A stretch of DNA of 18,526 nt from an uncultured Bacteroidales bacterium (GCA_937901105.1 CALCHD010000229.1:1-18526), one strand, 5' to 3'. Positions 1 through 5,883 are shown, counted from the first letter of the stretch. The notes: generated from the letters alone by a model not told the origin. Program-made: numbers and translations.

Positions 1-441
1 CCTGTTGTCCTTGATGCTATGGCTGCGAAGCAGGCCTGGCGTACTGACATGCCTGGTGCTCCGGTCAGAGATATCAGAAGTGCAATTTGCAATCCCGGCC
101 TTGAGATCGTTTCTATGTTTTTTTTGTTCCTCAGTATCTTCAATATAAGAGCATGAGCCTATGAGAAGTTTTGACATTTTCATAACCTTTTCTGGAGAAG
201 CGCTGTCATCTATTTCCAGTGCAGGTAAGGAAGGTGTATTAAGGACTTTGCAGACAGGAATAAATACAAACCAGACAGTAAGCAGAAGTAAGATTATATA
301 AAAAGCATATTCCATATATGGATGTGCAATAGTGCCAATCTTGTCTCCAATGGTTATAATGTTGCCAATTAAAATGAATGCAAAAGCTGCGGCTAATACT
401 GTTATAGCTGTAAGAAGTGTTTTATAAATGTTTTTCCCCAT
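1..441 (-). CDS. Partial membrane protein, possibly DUF697/YcjF-like
   Basis: An open frame runs without a stop from the ATG at 441 to the left window edge (147 codons seen), so the C-terminus is missing. Two hydrophobic segments are visible, about residues 8-30 and 44-64, separated by a short loop containing GDKIGT; a Pro-rich turn (TPSLPALEID) and a charged, probably cytoplasmic stretch (EDTEEQKKHRNDLK, about 103-116) follow. Two N-terminal membrane helices followed by a soluble charged domain resemble Bacteroidales DUF697 proteins, but this is recalled likeness, not a demonstrated match. The last ~25 visible residues are Ser/Arg/His-rich and look less typical, so a frameshift near the edge cannot be excluded. 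A TAnnTTTG element lies 25 bp upstream. The start is the first ATG after it. Confidence 0.6.
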   Translation of the reverse strand, partial: MGKNIYKTLLTAITVLAAAFAFILIGNIITIGDKIGTIAHPYMEYAFYIILLLLTVWFVFIPVCKVLNTPSLPALEIDDSASPEKVMKMSKLLIGSCSYIEDTEEQKKHRNDLKAGIANCTSDISDRSTRHVSTPGLLRSHSIKDNR

Positions 442-465
442 TTGTAACTCCAATGTGTATTTCTA

Positions 466-473
466 CAAAGATA
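466..473 (-). promoter_or_regulatory. Bacteroidota -7 element for the partial membrane gene
   Basis: On the minus strand this reads TATCTTTG, an exact TAnnTTTG. It lies 25 bp before the ATG at 441, giving a leader of under 20 nt. No good TTTG is seen 19 bp further up, so only the -7 half is well supported. Confidence 0.55.
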
Positions 474-525
474 CAAAGAATTTTATTCTTTGAACATATT
501 CCATGATGACAGAATGGACTGGTCT

Positions 526-666
526 CAAGACGTCGGCACAGACAATGTGCCTTGGAGGTGCCTGTGGCAGGGGTTGGGTGTGCCATCCGTAAGGATTCTT
601 TACCGTTGGAGCGGGAGATATGCCCTGGAGGGGGTTCTGGCGGGGGTGAGGCGTGCCGATGTCTTG
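526..666. repeat. Copy A of a ~140-bp dispersed element with inverted ends
   Basis: The left end CAAGACGTCGGCAC (526-539) and the right end GTGCCGATGTCTTG (653-666) are inverted repeats matching at 13 of 14 positions. Inside are two related G-rich half-units (about 546-586 and 619-658), each beginning RTGCCY and ending GTGCC, around a central AAGGATTC. The whole aligns end to end with copy B at 4972-5110; hand alignment of the left 79 positions gives about three quarters identical. It lies between divergent genes, encodes nothing convincing, and resembles a miniature mobile element or a structured repeat. No target duplication is evident. Confidence 0.7.
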
Positions 667-677
667 GAGGCTCTGGC

Positions 678-751
678 GAGGGTAGGGCGAGCAGTCGTCT
701 TGGCGGTGCTGTAGGAGGGTAGGGCATGACGTCGTCTTGGCGGTGCTGTCG
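678..751. repeat. 37-bp tandem repeat, two copies
   Basis: GAGGGTAGGGC occurs at 678-688 and 715-725, and GTCGTCTTGGCGGTGCTGT at 694-712 and 731-749, both with a period of exactly 37 bp. The units resemble degenerate versions of the G-rich half-units of the neighbouring element (TTGG.GG..C.G…GGGTAGGG), so they look like a local extension of copy A. No coding role is seen. Confidence 0.75.
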
Positions 752-900
752 GGAAGAGTGCCCTCCAGGGAGAGAACTGCAAAGCAGAGCAGCCTCCATG
801 GAGTATACCTCCAGGAAGAGCAGTCACCAGGAAGGAAAATCCCTGCTGACCTTGAAGTTTTCGGTGAAAAGGAGTATTTTTACAAGAAAAAGGATGCTCA

Positions 901-1785
901 ATGATTGATTACGGCATAAAAGGGAAGGTGGCCCTTATTACTGGGGCGAATAATCCGCAAGGAATTGGTGCGGCTACGGCGTTTGCGTTTGCACAGCAGG
1001 GAGCGAAGGTTGTTCTGGTGTACAAGAGGGAACCCAGGGATTATGATGAGGCGAAGACAGGCAGCAACGGCACAGACAGGTATTTCAAGGCGAATGCCGG
1101 CAGTGCGGATGCGGTGGCAGCAAAATTGCAGGAGATGGGGGTGGAGTACCTGGTTCTGGAGAGTGATATTTCCAATGAAGAGCAGGTGAAGGGGATTTAC
1201 TGTGCGGTGCAGGAGAGTTTCGGCAGGGTTGATATTCTGGTGAACAATGCGGCGGGCTGCGATATGGAGGGGATTGACAATATTGGGCAGATTACCCAAG
1301 GTGTGATTGATGATACTTTTGCGGTTAATGTGAGGGGGAGCCTCCTCATGACCAGAGAGTTTGTGAACAGCCTGAGCGGTAATTCCGGGAACTGTGGCGG
1401 GCATGCCGGTGGCTGTGACGGACATGCCGGTGGTCAGGATGATCTTAGCAGCTGTGGCAGGGTAATCAACCTCTCAACAGATTCGGCACAGGTTTTCCCC
1501 GGGCAGATCACTTACGGGGCAAGCAAAGCAACCCTTGAGGCACTTACCCGCAGCATAGCTATTGAGGTTGCCCCGTATGGCATAACTGTAAACTGCGTGG
1601 CACCCGGCCCTACACAGACAGGGTGGATAGATGAAGACCTTGAAAAGGCTGTAATCCCGATGATTCCTGCCGGAGAGCTTATCCAGCCGGAGGACATTGC
1701 CCAGACAATACTCTTCCTGGCAAGCGGGCAGGCCAGGATGATCACCGGACAGGTGATAAAAGTGTCGGGGGGACATGCTCTGTAG
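901..1785 (+). CDS. SDR family NAD(P)-dependent oxidoreductase
   Basis: A 294-residue classical short-chain dehydrogenase/reductase of the FabG-like type, expected to be cytosolic and NAD(P)-dependent; substrate unknown. The Rossmann cofactor motif is TGANNPQGIG (14-23 approx.), with two more residues than the usual TGxxxGxG. NNAAG is at 115-119, the serine region LSTDSA at 191-196, catalytic YGASK at 205-209 (Tyr205, Lys209), and PGPTQTGW after the active site. A Gly/His/Cys-rich insert (about 161-186) lies between the helix ending FVNSL and the strand GRVINLS; it is encoded partly by a 21-bp repeat. The start is supported by an AAAAAGGA-type ribosome site just upstream. The DUF6624 gene begins 14 bp downstream and may be cotranscribed. 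A fatty-acid FabG role is less likely because of the extended cofactor loop and insert. Confidence 0.88.
   Translation: MIDYGIKGKVALITGANNPQGIGAATAFAFAQQGAKVVLVYKREPRDYDEAKTGSNGTDRYFKANAGSADAVAAKLQEMGVEYLVLESDISNEEQVKGIYCAVQESFGRVDILVNNAAGCDMEGIDNIGQITQGVIDDTFAVNVRGSLLMTREFVNSLSGNSGNCGGHAGGCDGHAGGQDDLSSCGRVINLSTDSAQVFPGQITYGASKATLEALTRSIAIEVAPYGITVNCVAPGPTQTGWIDEDLEKAVIPMIPAGELIQPEDIAQTILFLASGQARMITGQVIKVSGGHAL
1402..1433 (+). repeat. 21-bp (7-codon) direct repeat within the SDR gene
   Basis: CATGCCGGTGG occurs at 1402-1412 and 1423-1433, a 21-bp period that keeps frame and encodes GHAGG twice. It forms the core of the low-complexity insert in the SDR protein and probably arose by slippage. 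Confidence 0.75.
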
Positions 1786-1799
1786 ATGAACAGAAACTT

Positions 1800-2726
1800 A
1801 TGAAACAGATTAAACTTATACTTGCAGCACTTTTGTTTTCAGTGGCTGCTTATGCCCAGAGGGGGACTCCTGATACCCTTTATGTTAATGTTCCTGAGGA
1901 TGTTAAGGTCCTGCAGGTTGAAACTGCGGAATGTACGGCATATGGCCCGAGGGACATAGCCAGATTCGGCAAGAAATATCAGGGCTGCTCCCAGATACTC
2001 ACATTATGCTACAGCGGCCAGCAGCTGGATGACAAGACATACAAGGCGTTTCTCAAGCAGGTGAAATATCATCCTTATGAGAGGATTGTCTTCAACGGAT
2101 TCATGCGGGATGTCCTGCACGGTGATTCCCTCCTTACTTTCAGGCGTACTGAAGACATGATTAAGGTAATTGATGCCACCCTTTGCAAAGTGGGCAAGGC
2201 AGACCAGGCAGCAAGAGCCGGTTGGGTGAATTTCTCAATGGGCAGCATGACCCAGGAGCAGGCAATTGAATATGCGCTGGAACAGGAGCGTACCGACAGC
2301 ACAAATCTGGCTATTGTGGAGCGTATCCTTGATGCCTACGGCTGGCCTTCATCCCTTTCGGAGGAGGCAAACAGTGCAATTTTCCTTGTGATAGACCACA
2401 GCAACCTGGAGACCATGAAAAAATACCAGCCGGTGTTCCAGGATGCTGTAAAGAAAGGGTACATCCAAATGGACGACCTTGTAACCATGGAAGACCGCAT
2501 GCTGATGAACTCGGGCAAGCCCCAGGTTTACGGAACCCAGGCATATTCAATCACTAAAGAGGGCAAAAATACAATCTACATCTGGCCTGTTGATAATCCC
2601 GACAAATTGAACGGGCGCAGGGCTTCCGTAGGCCTTTCTGCCATAGAGGAATACCTTGAGCTTTTTACAAAAAAAGGTGTTGAGGTAATCTATGACCCAA
2701 CCCTTACGGTGGAGTTTTTCAAATAG
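1800..2726 (+). CDS. Secreted DUF6624 family protein
   Basis: A 308-residue protein of unknown biochemical function. Residues 1-20 form a signal peptide (MKQ, hydrophobic ILAALLFSVAA, AYAQ cleavage region) without a lipobox cysteine, so it is probably periplasmic. The C-terminal half carries what I recognise as DUF6624: GWPS (181-184), LVIDHS (196-201), a helix with MKKYQPVFQDAVKKG, MEDR (230-233), YGTQ (244-247) and NGRRASVGL (271-279). The N-terminal ~130 residues have no recognised domain and contain four cysteines (45, 63, 70, 129). It starts 14 bp after the SDR stop and probably shares its transcript; its 3' end is 9 bp from the convergent XRE gene, leaving no room for a separate terminator. 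Confidence 0.8.
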   Translation: MKQIKLILAALLFSVAAYAQRGTPDTLYVNVPEDVKVLQVETAECTAYGPRDIARFGKKYQGCSQILTLCYSGQQLDDKTYKAFLKQVKYHPYERIVFNGFMRDVLHGDSLLTFRRTEDMIKVIDATLCKVGKADQAARAGWVNFSMGSMTQEQAIEYALEQERTDSTNLAIVERILDAYGWPSSLSEEANSAIFLVIDHSNLETMKKYQPVFQDAVKKGYIQMDDLVTMEDRMLMNSGKPQVYGTQAYSITKEGKNTIYIWPVDNPDKLNGRRASVGLSAIEEYLELFTKKGVEVIYDPTLTVEFFK

Positions 2727-2735
2727 AGATTCCTC

Positions 2736-2960
2736 TCATTCTTCATCCTCCTCTTCACCGGGCCTGTACTCCAAAATGTCTCCGGGCTGGCAATCAAGTG
2801 CCCTGCACAGTGCGGACAAAGTGGAAAAGCGCACAGCTTTGGCCTTGCCTGTCTTGAGGATAGAGAGGTTTACAGGGGTAATTCCCACCTTCTCAGCCAG
2901 CTCAGCAGAGGTCATTTTCCTTTTGGCCAGCATTATATCTACGTTTACTATTATTGGCAT
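2736..2960 (-). CDS. Small XRE/Cro-type HTH regulator (YozG-like)
   Basis: A 74-residue single-domain DNA-binding protein. The start MPIIVNVDIMLAKRKM is chosen because this family begins this way; the open frame extends 31 codons further upstream, but that part is Ser/Pro/Thr-rich. The helix-turn-helix covers about residues 17-45 (TSAELAEKVGITPVNLSILKT, split here as TSAELAEKVG and ITPVNLSILKT), followed by RFSTLSALCRALDCQPGDILEY, typical of Cro/C1 HTH proteins, and an acidic tail GEEEDEE. These regulators often sit beside a DUF2975 membrane protein; none is present here, so it appears as an orphan. It converges on the DUF6624 gene. No TAnnTTTG element is seen on its upstream side. Confidence 0.85.
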   Translation of the reverse strand: MPIIVNVDIMLAKRKMTSAELAEKVGITPVNLSILKTGKAKAVRFSTLSALCRALDCQPGDILEYRPGEEEDEE

Positions 2961-3312
2961 GGCGGGTGGGGTAATGGTGGAACGTGGGAAGAGGGAGAGG
3001 GGAAGTGGAGAAGTGGAGGTGAATGGGGCTTTGTTTTGCGTGAGTAATAGCATTCAGGCGTTTTTCGGGGGAATATCTTCCCTCAACTCCTTACATGTAA
3101 AAAATGGTACAAAAAGTGTATATTTGTATTGATGGATTTCTTGAATAATTGACTATGAAATCAAATATTTTGAAACGGCTATGGGGATTTTGAAGTAAAT
3201 TTTTTAGGATTTAGCAAAAAGTCATTGCTGTAAGGTGGAGATTTCTTTTTTTGGCATATAAAATACATTTGTAAATATATTTTTGCCCCAAAAATGTTTA
3301 ATAATTAATTGT
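2961..3312. other. Intergenic interval without a recognised gene
   Basis: The first ~70 bases are almost pure purine on the plus strand (runs of GGGAAGAGGG type), and the remainder becomes AT-rich. A TATATTTG at 3119-3126 matches the Bacteroidota -7 element on the plus strand, but its -33 side is poor. The only frame soon after it is a 12-codon one (ATG at 3153). Further -7-like words occur at 3264-3271 and 3278-3285, and TTTTTGGCA/TGCCCCAAAAA can pair as an imperfect hairpin (about 3247-3294). No gene is called. Confidence 0.5.
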
Positions 3313-3343
3313 TTTGTGGATAAAGAAATGAAGAGTAACTTTG
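3313..3343 (+). promoter_or_regulatory. Promoter of the DUF4160-DUF2442-ABC cluster
   Basis: TTTG (3313-3316), a 19-bp spacer and TAACTTTG (3336-3343) match the Bacteroidota housekeeping promoter at consensus spacing. Initiation near 3350 would leave about 16 nt before the ATG at 3366. It is one of the best-formed promoters in the window. Confidence 0.75.
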
Positions 3344-3365
3344 TTCACAGAATGTGCTAAGGATT

Positions 3366-3662
3366 ATGGGGCAGTTGGCTTTTTTAAGAATGTTTTTGTT
3401 TGTTTCAATACCTACAGACATTTACGACAACAGACGGCATATTCACATCTTTAAAAAAGGTGGGCGTCATTTGCATTCAGTAGCAAAAATATGGATAGAA
3501 TCGAATGGTATAAAATGTGTTGAGATTGCAGAATCATCCTTGTCTGCAAAGGACAACTCTTTATTGGTTGAAGCAATAGACAAGCATTGGGAATTTTTGA
3601 ATGAACAAATTTCAAAAACATTCAGAGGAGAAAAAACCATTGTTAAAAATTTGGAGAAATAG
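3366..3662 (+). CDS. DUF4160 family protein, candidate toxin partner
   Basis: A 98-residue protein. Features resembling DUF4160 are a hydrophobic N-terminal strand (MGQLAFLRMFLFVSI), a His-containing strand (RRHIHIFKKGG, with HLH shortly after), and a C-terminal helix with KHWEFLNEQ. DUF4160 proteins are commonly encoded next to DUF2442 proteins in what is regarded as a putative type II toxin-antitoxin pair; that partner follows after 2 bp. The toxic activity is not established. A GTG at 3354 could add four residues (MLRI), but the ATG at 3366 fits both the family's short N-terminus and the promoter. The gene is AT-richer than the SDR or Clp genes, consistent with acquisition, though not proof of it. 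Confidence 0.7.
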   Translation: MGQLAFLRMFLFVSIPTDIYDNRRHIHIFKKGGRHLHSVAKIWIESNGIKCVEIAESSLSAKDNSLLVEAIDKHWEFLNEQISKTFRGEKTIVKNLEK

Positions 3663-3664
3663 AT

Positions 3665-3904
3665 ATGTGTAAGATAACTGATATAAAAACCGGAATCAAA
3701 AAACTTGATTTCTTGTCTCGTAGGGGTAAAATGACTGTTTATCTTACTGATGGCAGAGAATTGACTGTTCCGTTGGCATTCTATCCAGAAATCAAGAAGC
3801 TTTCTTTAAAGGATCGTAATGACTGGATTATTTTGGATGAACAGTTTTTTACATTTACAAAGCTGAGCAAGATTTTTTCTATTAAAGATCTGATGGTGTT
3901 GTAG
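3665..3904 (+). CDS. DUF2442 family protein, candidate antitoxin partner
   Basis: A 79-residue protein with the DUF2442 pattern: a strand with MTVYLTDGRELTVPLAFYPEI (split: MTVYLTDGREL, TVPLAFYPEI), then LKDRNDW (about 49-55) and a C-terminal segment ending SIKDLMVL, where many relatives end in a similar short helix. DUF2442 is usually paired with DUF4160, and the family is annotated as a likely antitoxin or regulator. It begins 2 bp after the DUF4160 stop and ends 3 bp before the membrane protein gene, so all are probably on one transcript from the promoter at 3313-3343. Confidence 0.75.
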   Translation: MCKITDIKTGIKKLDFLSRRGKMTVYLTDGRELTVPLAFYPEIKKLSLKDRNDWIILDEQFFTFTKLSKIFSIKDLMVL

Positions 3905-3907
3905 CCA

Positions 3908-4246
3908 ATGCTAACCAACAAACAGAAACTCCAGCTGATGCATATGTACATGCGTCCCGCACTGATTGTTTCAGGGCAGGGTAGCATTAGTGCGTTTGCA
4001 TTCCTGACAATATCTGATTTGGGAACTTTGGCAGATATGGCAATGTTTCTGAGCGTGCTGAAACTGGCTATTCTAGGCTTTGGCATCCTGTTGTCACTTT
4101 CAATGCAGAGTCCGGAGAAAAAGTACTTTTACATCAATCTGGGCACATCACCCAAACAGCTTATAATCTGGGGTGTAGCACTGGATCTGGCAATATATTT
4201 CGCAATTTTGCTCATCATCATACTGGTCAGATATGCAATCCGATAA
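3908..4246 (+). CDS. Small membrane protein, putative partner of the ABC ATPase
   Basis: A 112-residue hydrophobic protein that I do not recognise by name. A weak hydrophobic segment lies at about 18-36 and two clear ones at about 43-65 and 84-109, with a polar loop between them (SPEKKYFYINLGTSPKQ). It starts 3 bp after the DUF2442 gene and overlaps the ABC ATPase gene by 14 bp, the kind of overlap usual for subunits made together. The likely role is a minimal membrane subunit that couples to the ATPase, but the fold and substrate are unknown. An internal methionine (residue 15) could be the true start; the first ATG is kept because of the spacing. Confidence 0.72.
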   Translation: MLTNKQKLQLMHMYMRPALIVSGQGSISAFAFLTISDLGTLADMAMFLSVLKLAILGFGILLSLSMQSPEKKYFYINLGTSPKQLIIWGVALDLAIYFAILLIIILVRYAIR

Positions 4247-4904
4247 GAAAAATACCCTTCTGGCAGACAGCATAAGACTTTCGTTTGGCGCTTTTGATGT
4301 GCTTAACGGGGCTTGGCTGCGTGCTGAAACTGGCAAGGTTACTGGAGTACTCGGGAGGAACGGATGCGGAAAAACCTGCATGTTCCGCTCTATAATGGGT
4401 GAGTTGAAACCGCAGGATATCTTTGTTAAATTCAATGACCAGGTAATCACTGGTTCTCATCAGATGGGGCTGTATGTCAAATATTTGCCGCAGAAATCCT
4501 TTCTTCCCGGCAAACTTTCCCTAAAGGAGGCATTTTCCTGGTTCGGCAAAGATTTCAGTGAGTTCATTGCAGAGTTTCCCCATTTTGCACCAAATGCAGA
4601 TGAAAAAATTGGGGATCTGTCGGGAGGTGAAATAAGAATTGTTGAGATTTGGCTCTGCCTCAACTCCGGTTCTCCCTTCTGTATTCTCGACGAACCGTTC
4701 TCCTATCTTTCCCCTGTGTATGTTGAGCAGGTGCAGCGGATGATCCTGCAGCGCAAACCGCATATGGGAATAGTAATTTCCGACCACAACTATCAGGCCC
4801 TCCTGCAGATTGCCGACGAAGTGCTGTTGCTCTCGGATGGATATGTGCATCTTGTTAGGGAGCAAAGTGACTTGATCAGATATGGGTATTGCAGGGAGGT
4901 TTAA
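4233..4904 (+). CDS. ABC transporter ATP-binding protein
   Basis: A 223-residue nucleotide-binding domain with all core motifs: Walker A GRNGCGKT (41-48), Q-loop YLPQ (Gln87), signature LSGGE (129-133), Walker B FCILDEPF (149-156; Asp153, Glu154) and H-loop SDH (His185). The D-loop after Walker B is SYLSPVY rather than the common SALD. The length is that of a stand-alone ATPase subunit. Its only candidate membrane partner here is the 112-residue protein upstream, overlapping by 14 bp. An export role is a guess; no substrate is indicated. The following 385 bases up to ferritin contain a dispersed repeat and the ferritin terminator, but no further permease. Confidence 0.88.
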   Translation: MQSDKKNTLLADSIRLSFGAFDVLNGAWLRAETGKVTGVLGRNGCGKTCMFRSIMGELKPQDIFVKFNDQVITGSHQMGLYVKYLPQKSFLPGKLSLKEAFSWFGKDFSEFIAEFPHFAPNADEKIGDLSGGEIRIVEIWLCLNSGSPFCILDEPFSYLSPVYVEQVQRMILQRKPHMGIVISDHNYQALLQIADEVLLLSDGYVHLVREQSDLIRYGYCREV

Positions 4905-4971
4905 CAGAGTATTGCGTGCCTTGCAGTGATGAGAAGAGGAAGAAGACGGTAAATGCTTTATTGGAGGCGAC

Positions 4972-5110
4972 AAAACGTCGGCGCAACCAATATGCCCCAG
5001 ATGTGCCTCTAGCAGGGGTAAGGCGTGCCATCGGTTAGGATTCCGTACGGGTGGCACACTTAATGTGCCCCAGAGGGGCCTGTGGAGGGGGTGAGGTGTG
5101 CCGACGTTTT
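4972..5110. repeat. Copy B of the ~140-bp dispersed element with inverted ends
   Basis: The left end AAAACGTCGGCGC (4972-4984) and the right end GTGCCGACGTTTT (5098-5110) are inverted repeats with one mismatch in 13. Two G-rich half-units (about 4990-5030 and 5063-5102) flank a central TTAGGATTCCGTACGG. It aligns with copy A (526-666) over its whole length, including the ends, half-units and central AGGATTC. It lies between the convergent ABC ATPase and ferritin genes. Between it and the ferritin terminator (5111-5233) nothing further is recognised. Confidence 0.7.
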
Positions 5111-5233
5111 AAAATGTCTGGTTATCGCATATAAGTTACCTGCTGCAGGTCCTCAGAATGCCTGCAGTATACCAAAAATGCCCCTAGCCCACGCCCTGGC
5201 CGCCCCACAAAACTCTACCAACCGCTATGCCAC

Positions 5234-5264
5234 AAAAAAAGATGACCAGCCAAAGCCGGTCATC
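5234..5264 (-). terminator. Rho-independent terminator of the ferritin gene
   Basis: Read on the minus strand, GATGACCGGC, loop TTTG and GCTGGTCATC form a 10-bp stem with one G-U pair, followed by seven T. It sits 26 bp after the ferritin stop. Confidence 0.88.
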
Positions 5265-5289
5265 TTCATATTGTATTTGTAATCTGTGA

Positions 5290-5811
5290 TTACTCACCTT
5301 TTGCAAGTGGAGAAGGTACGTTGTAAACGCGGGTTGCAAGCTCCTTGTCAATCATTAGAAGACCGTATTTGTTGTCCTCTACAGCGTCAAGCTGGTCTAT
5401 GATCTCCTGAGCGCTCTCCTCTTCCTCAACCTGCTCGTCAATGAACCATTTCAACATGTTCTGTGCAGGGTAGTCTTTCTCCTCAATTGCAAGCTCGTAA
5501 AGGGCTGTGATAAGTGAGGTTACTTTCTTCTCATGCACCAAAGTGTCCCTGAAAGCCTCCAAAGCATTTTTCCACTCGGTCTGAACTGCATCAATAGGGG
5601 CAAGTTTTACCTCGTTTCCTCTTGAAAGTACGTGGTTCATCATAATCTCTGCGTGTGCCTGCTCCTCCTGGAACTGGATCTTGAACCAGTTTGCAACACC
5701 TTTCTGGCCTCTTGCCGCTGCATCCATAGACATTGAAAGGTATAGGTATGCAGACCATAGCTCTGCATTAATCTGGGCATTAAAAGCCTTACATAGTTTC
5801 TCGCTTAACAT
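5290..5811 (-). CDS. ftnA: Bacterial non-haem ferritin
   Basis: A 173-residue ferritin that oxidises ferrous iron and stores it in a 24-subunit cytoplasmic shell. The ferroxidase residues of FtnA are present at the expected numbers: Glu17 (NAELWSAYLY), Glu50 and His53 (EEQAHAEI), Glu94 (VHEKK), Gln127 and Glu130 (DEQVEEEES). No haem-ligand methionine pattern of bacterioferritin stands out. The length is close to that of other bacterial ferritins. It is monocistronic, with its own promoter (5853-5883) and strong terminator. No Fur-like operator was recognised, so iron control cannot be claimed. Confidence 0.95.
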   Translation of the reverse strand: MLSEKLCKAFNAQINAELWSAYLYLSMSMDAAARGQKGVANWFKIQFQEEQAHAEIMMNHVLSRGNEVKLAPIDAVQTEWKNALEAFRDTLVHEKKVTSLITALYELAIEEKDYPAQNMLKWFIDEQVEEEESAQEIIDQLDAVEDNKYGLLMIDKELATRVYNVPSPLAKGE

Positions 5812-5852
5812 ATTCTTTAATTTTTTAATTGGTCAATCAGTTTTCTGTACTG

Positions 5853-5883
5853 CAAAGATAGTAAATAAATTTTATTAAACAAT
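5853..5883 (-). promoter_or_regulatory. Ferritin promoter
   Basis: On the minus strand ATTG, a 19-bp AT-rich spacer and TATCTTTG (plus 5853-5860) match the Bacteroidota promoter with one change in the upstream half. The -7 element is about 42 bp before the ATG. Confidence 0.75.

Larger units (their letters stand above)
442..900. other. Non-coding G-rich intergenic interval between divergent genes
   Basis: These 459 bases separate the divergent membrane protein and SDR genes. Apart from the minus-strand promoter they hold a 141-bp element with inverted ends (526-666), a 37-bp tandem repeat (678-751) and, at 799-815, a short palindromic GGAG-TATAC-CTCC. Open frames of 60-125 codons cross the interval on both strands, but their products are Pro/Arg/His-rich or otherwise low complexity, as expected from G-rich repeats, so no gene is called. 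A weak -7-like TATTTTTA at 875-882, with TTG about 20 bp upstream, could serve the SDR gene, but is not convincing alone. Confidence 0.6.

Noticed and set aside
422..827. Pro/Arg/His-rich minus-strand and plus-strand frames in the G-rich left interval
   Set aside because: Composition follows the G-rich repeats. The longest overlaps the start and promoter of the minus-strand membrane gene, and no domain is recognisable.
898..1425. 175-codon minus-strand frame opposite the SDR gene
   Set aside because: It lies wholly over a clear SDR coding frame with intact motifs and encodes no recognisable domain, so it is a shadow frame.
2692..3132. 146-codon plus-strand frame over the XRE gene
   Set aside because: It is antisense to a clear helix-turn-helix gene and is Ser-rich, with no known domain.
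4521..5057. 178-codon minus-strand frame opposite the ABC ATPase and into copy B
   Set aside because: It overlaps all the ABC motifs on the other strand and runs into the non-coding repeat.
526..5110. Copies A and B as ends of one composite transposon
   Set aside because: They flank about 4.3 kb but are in the same orientation, only about three quarters identical over the left half, show no target duplication, and no transposase or integrase lies between them.
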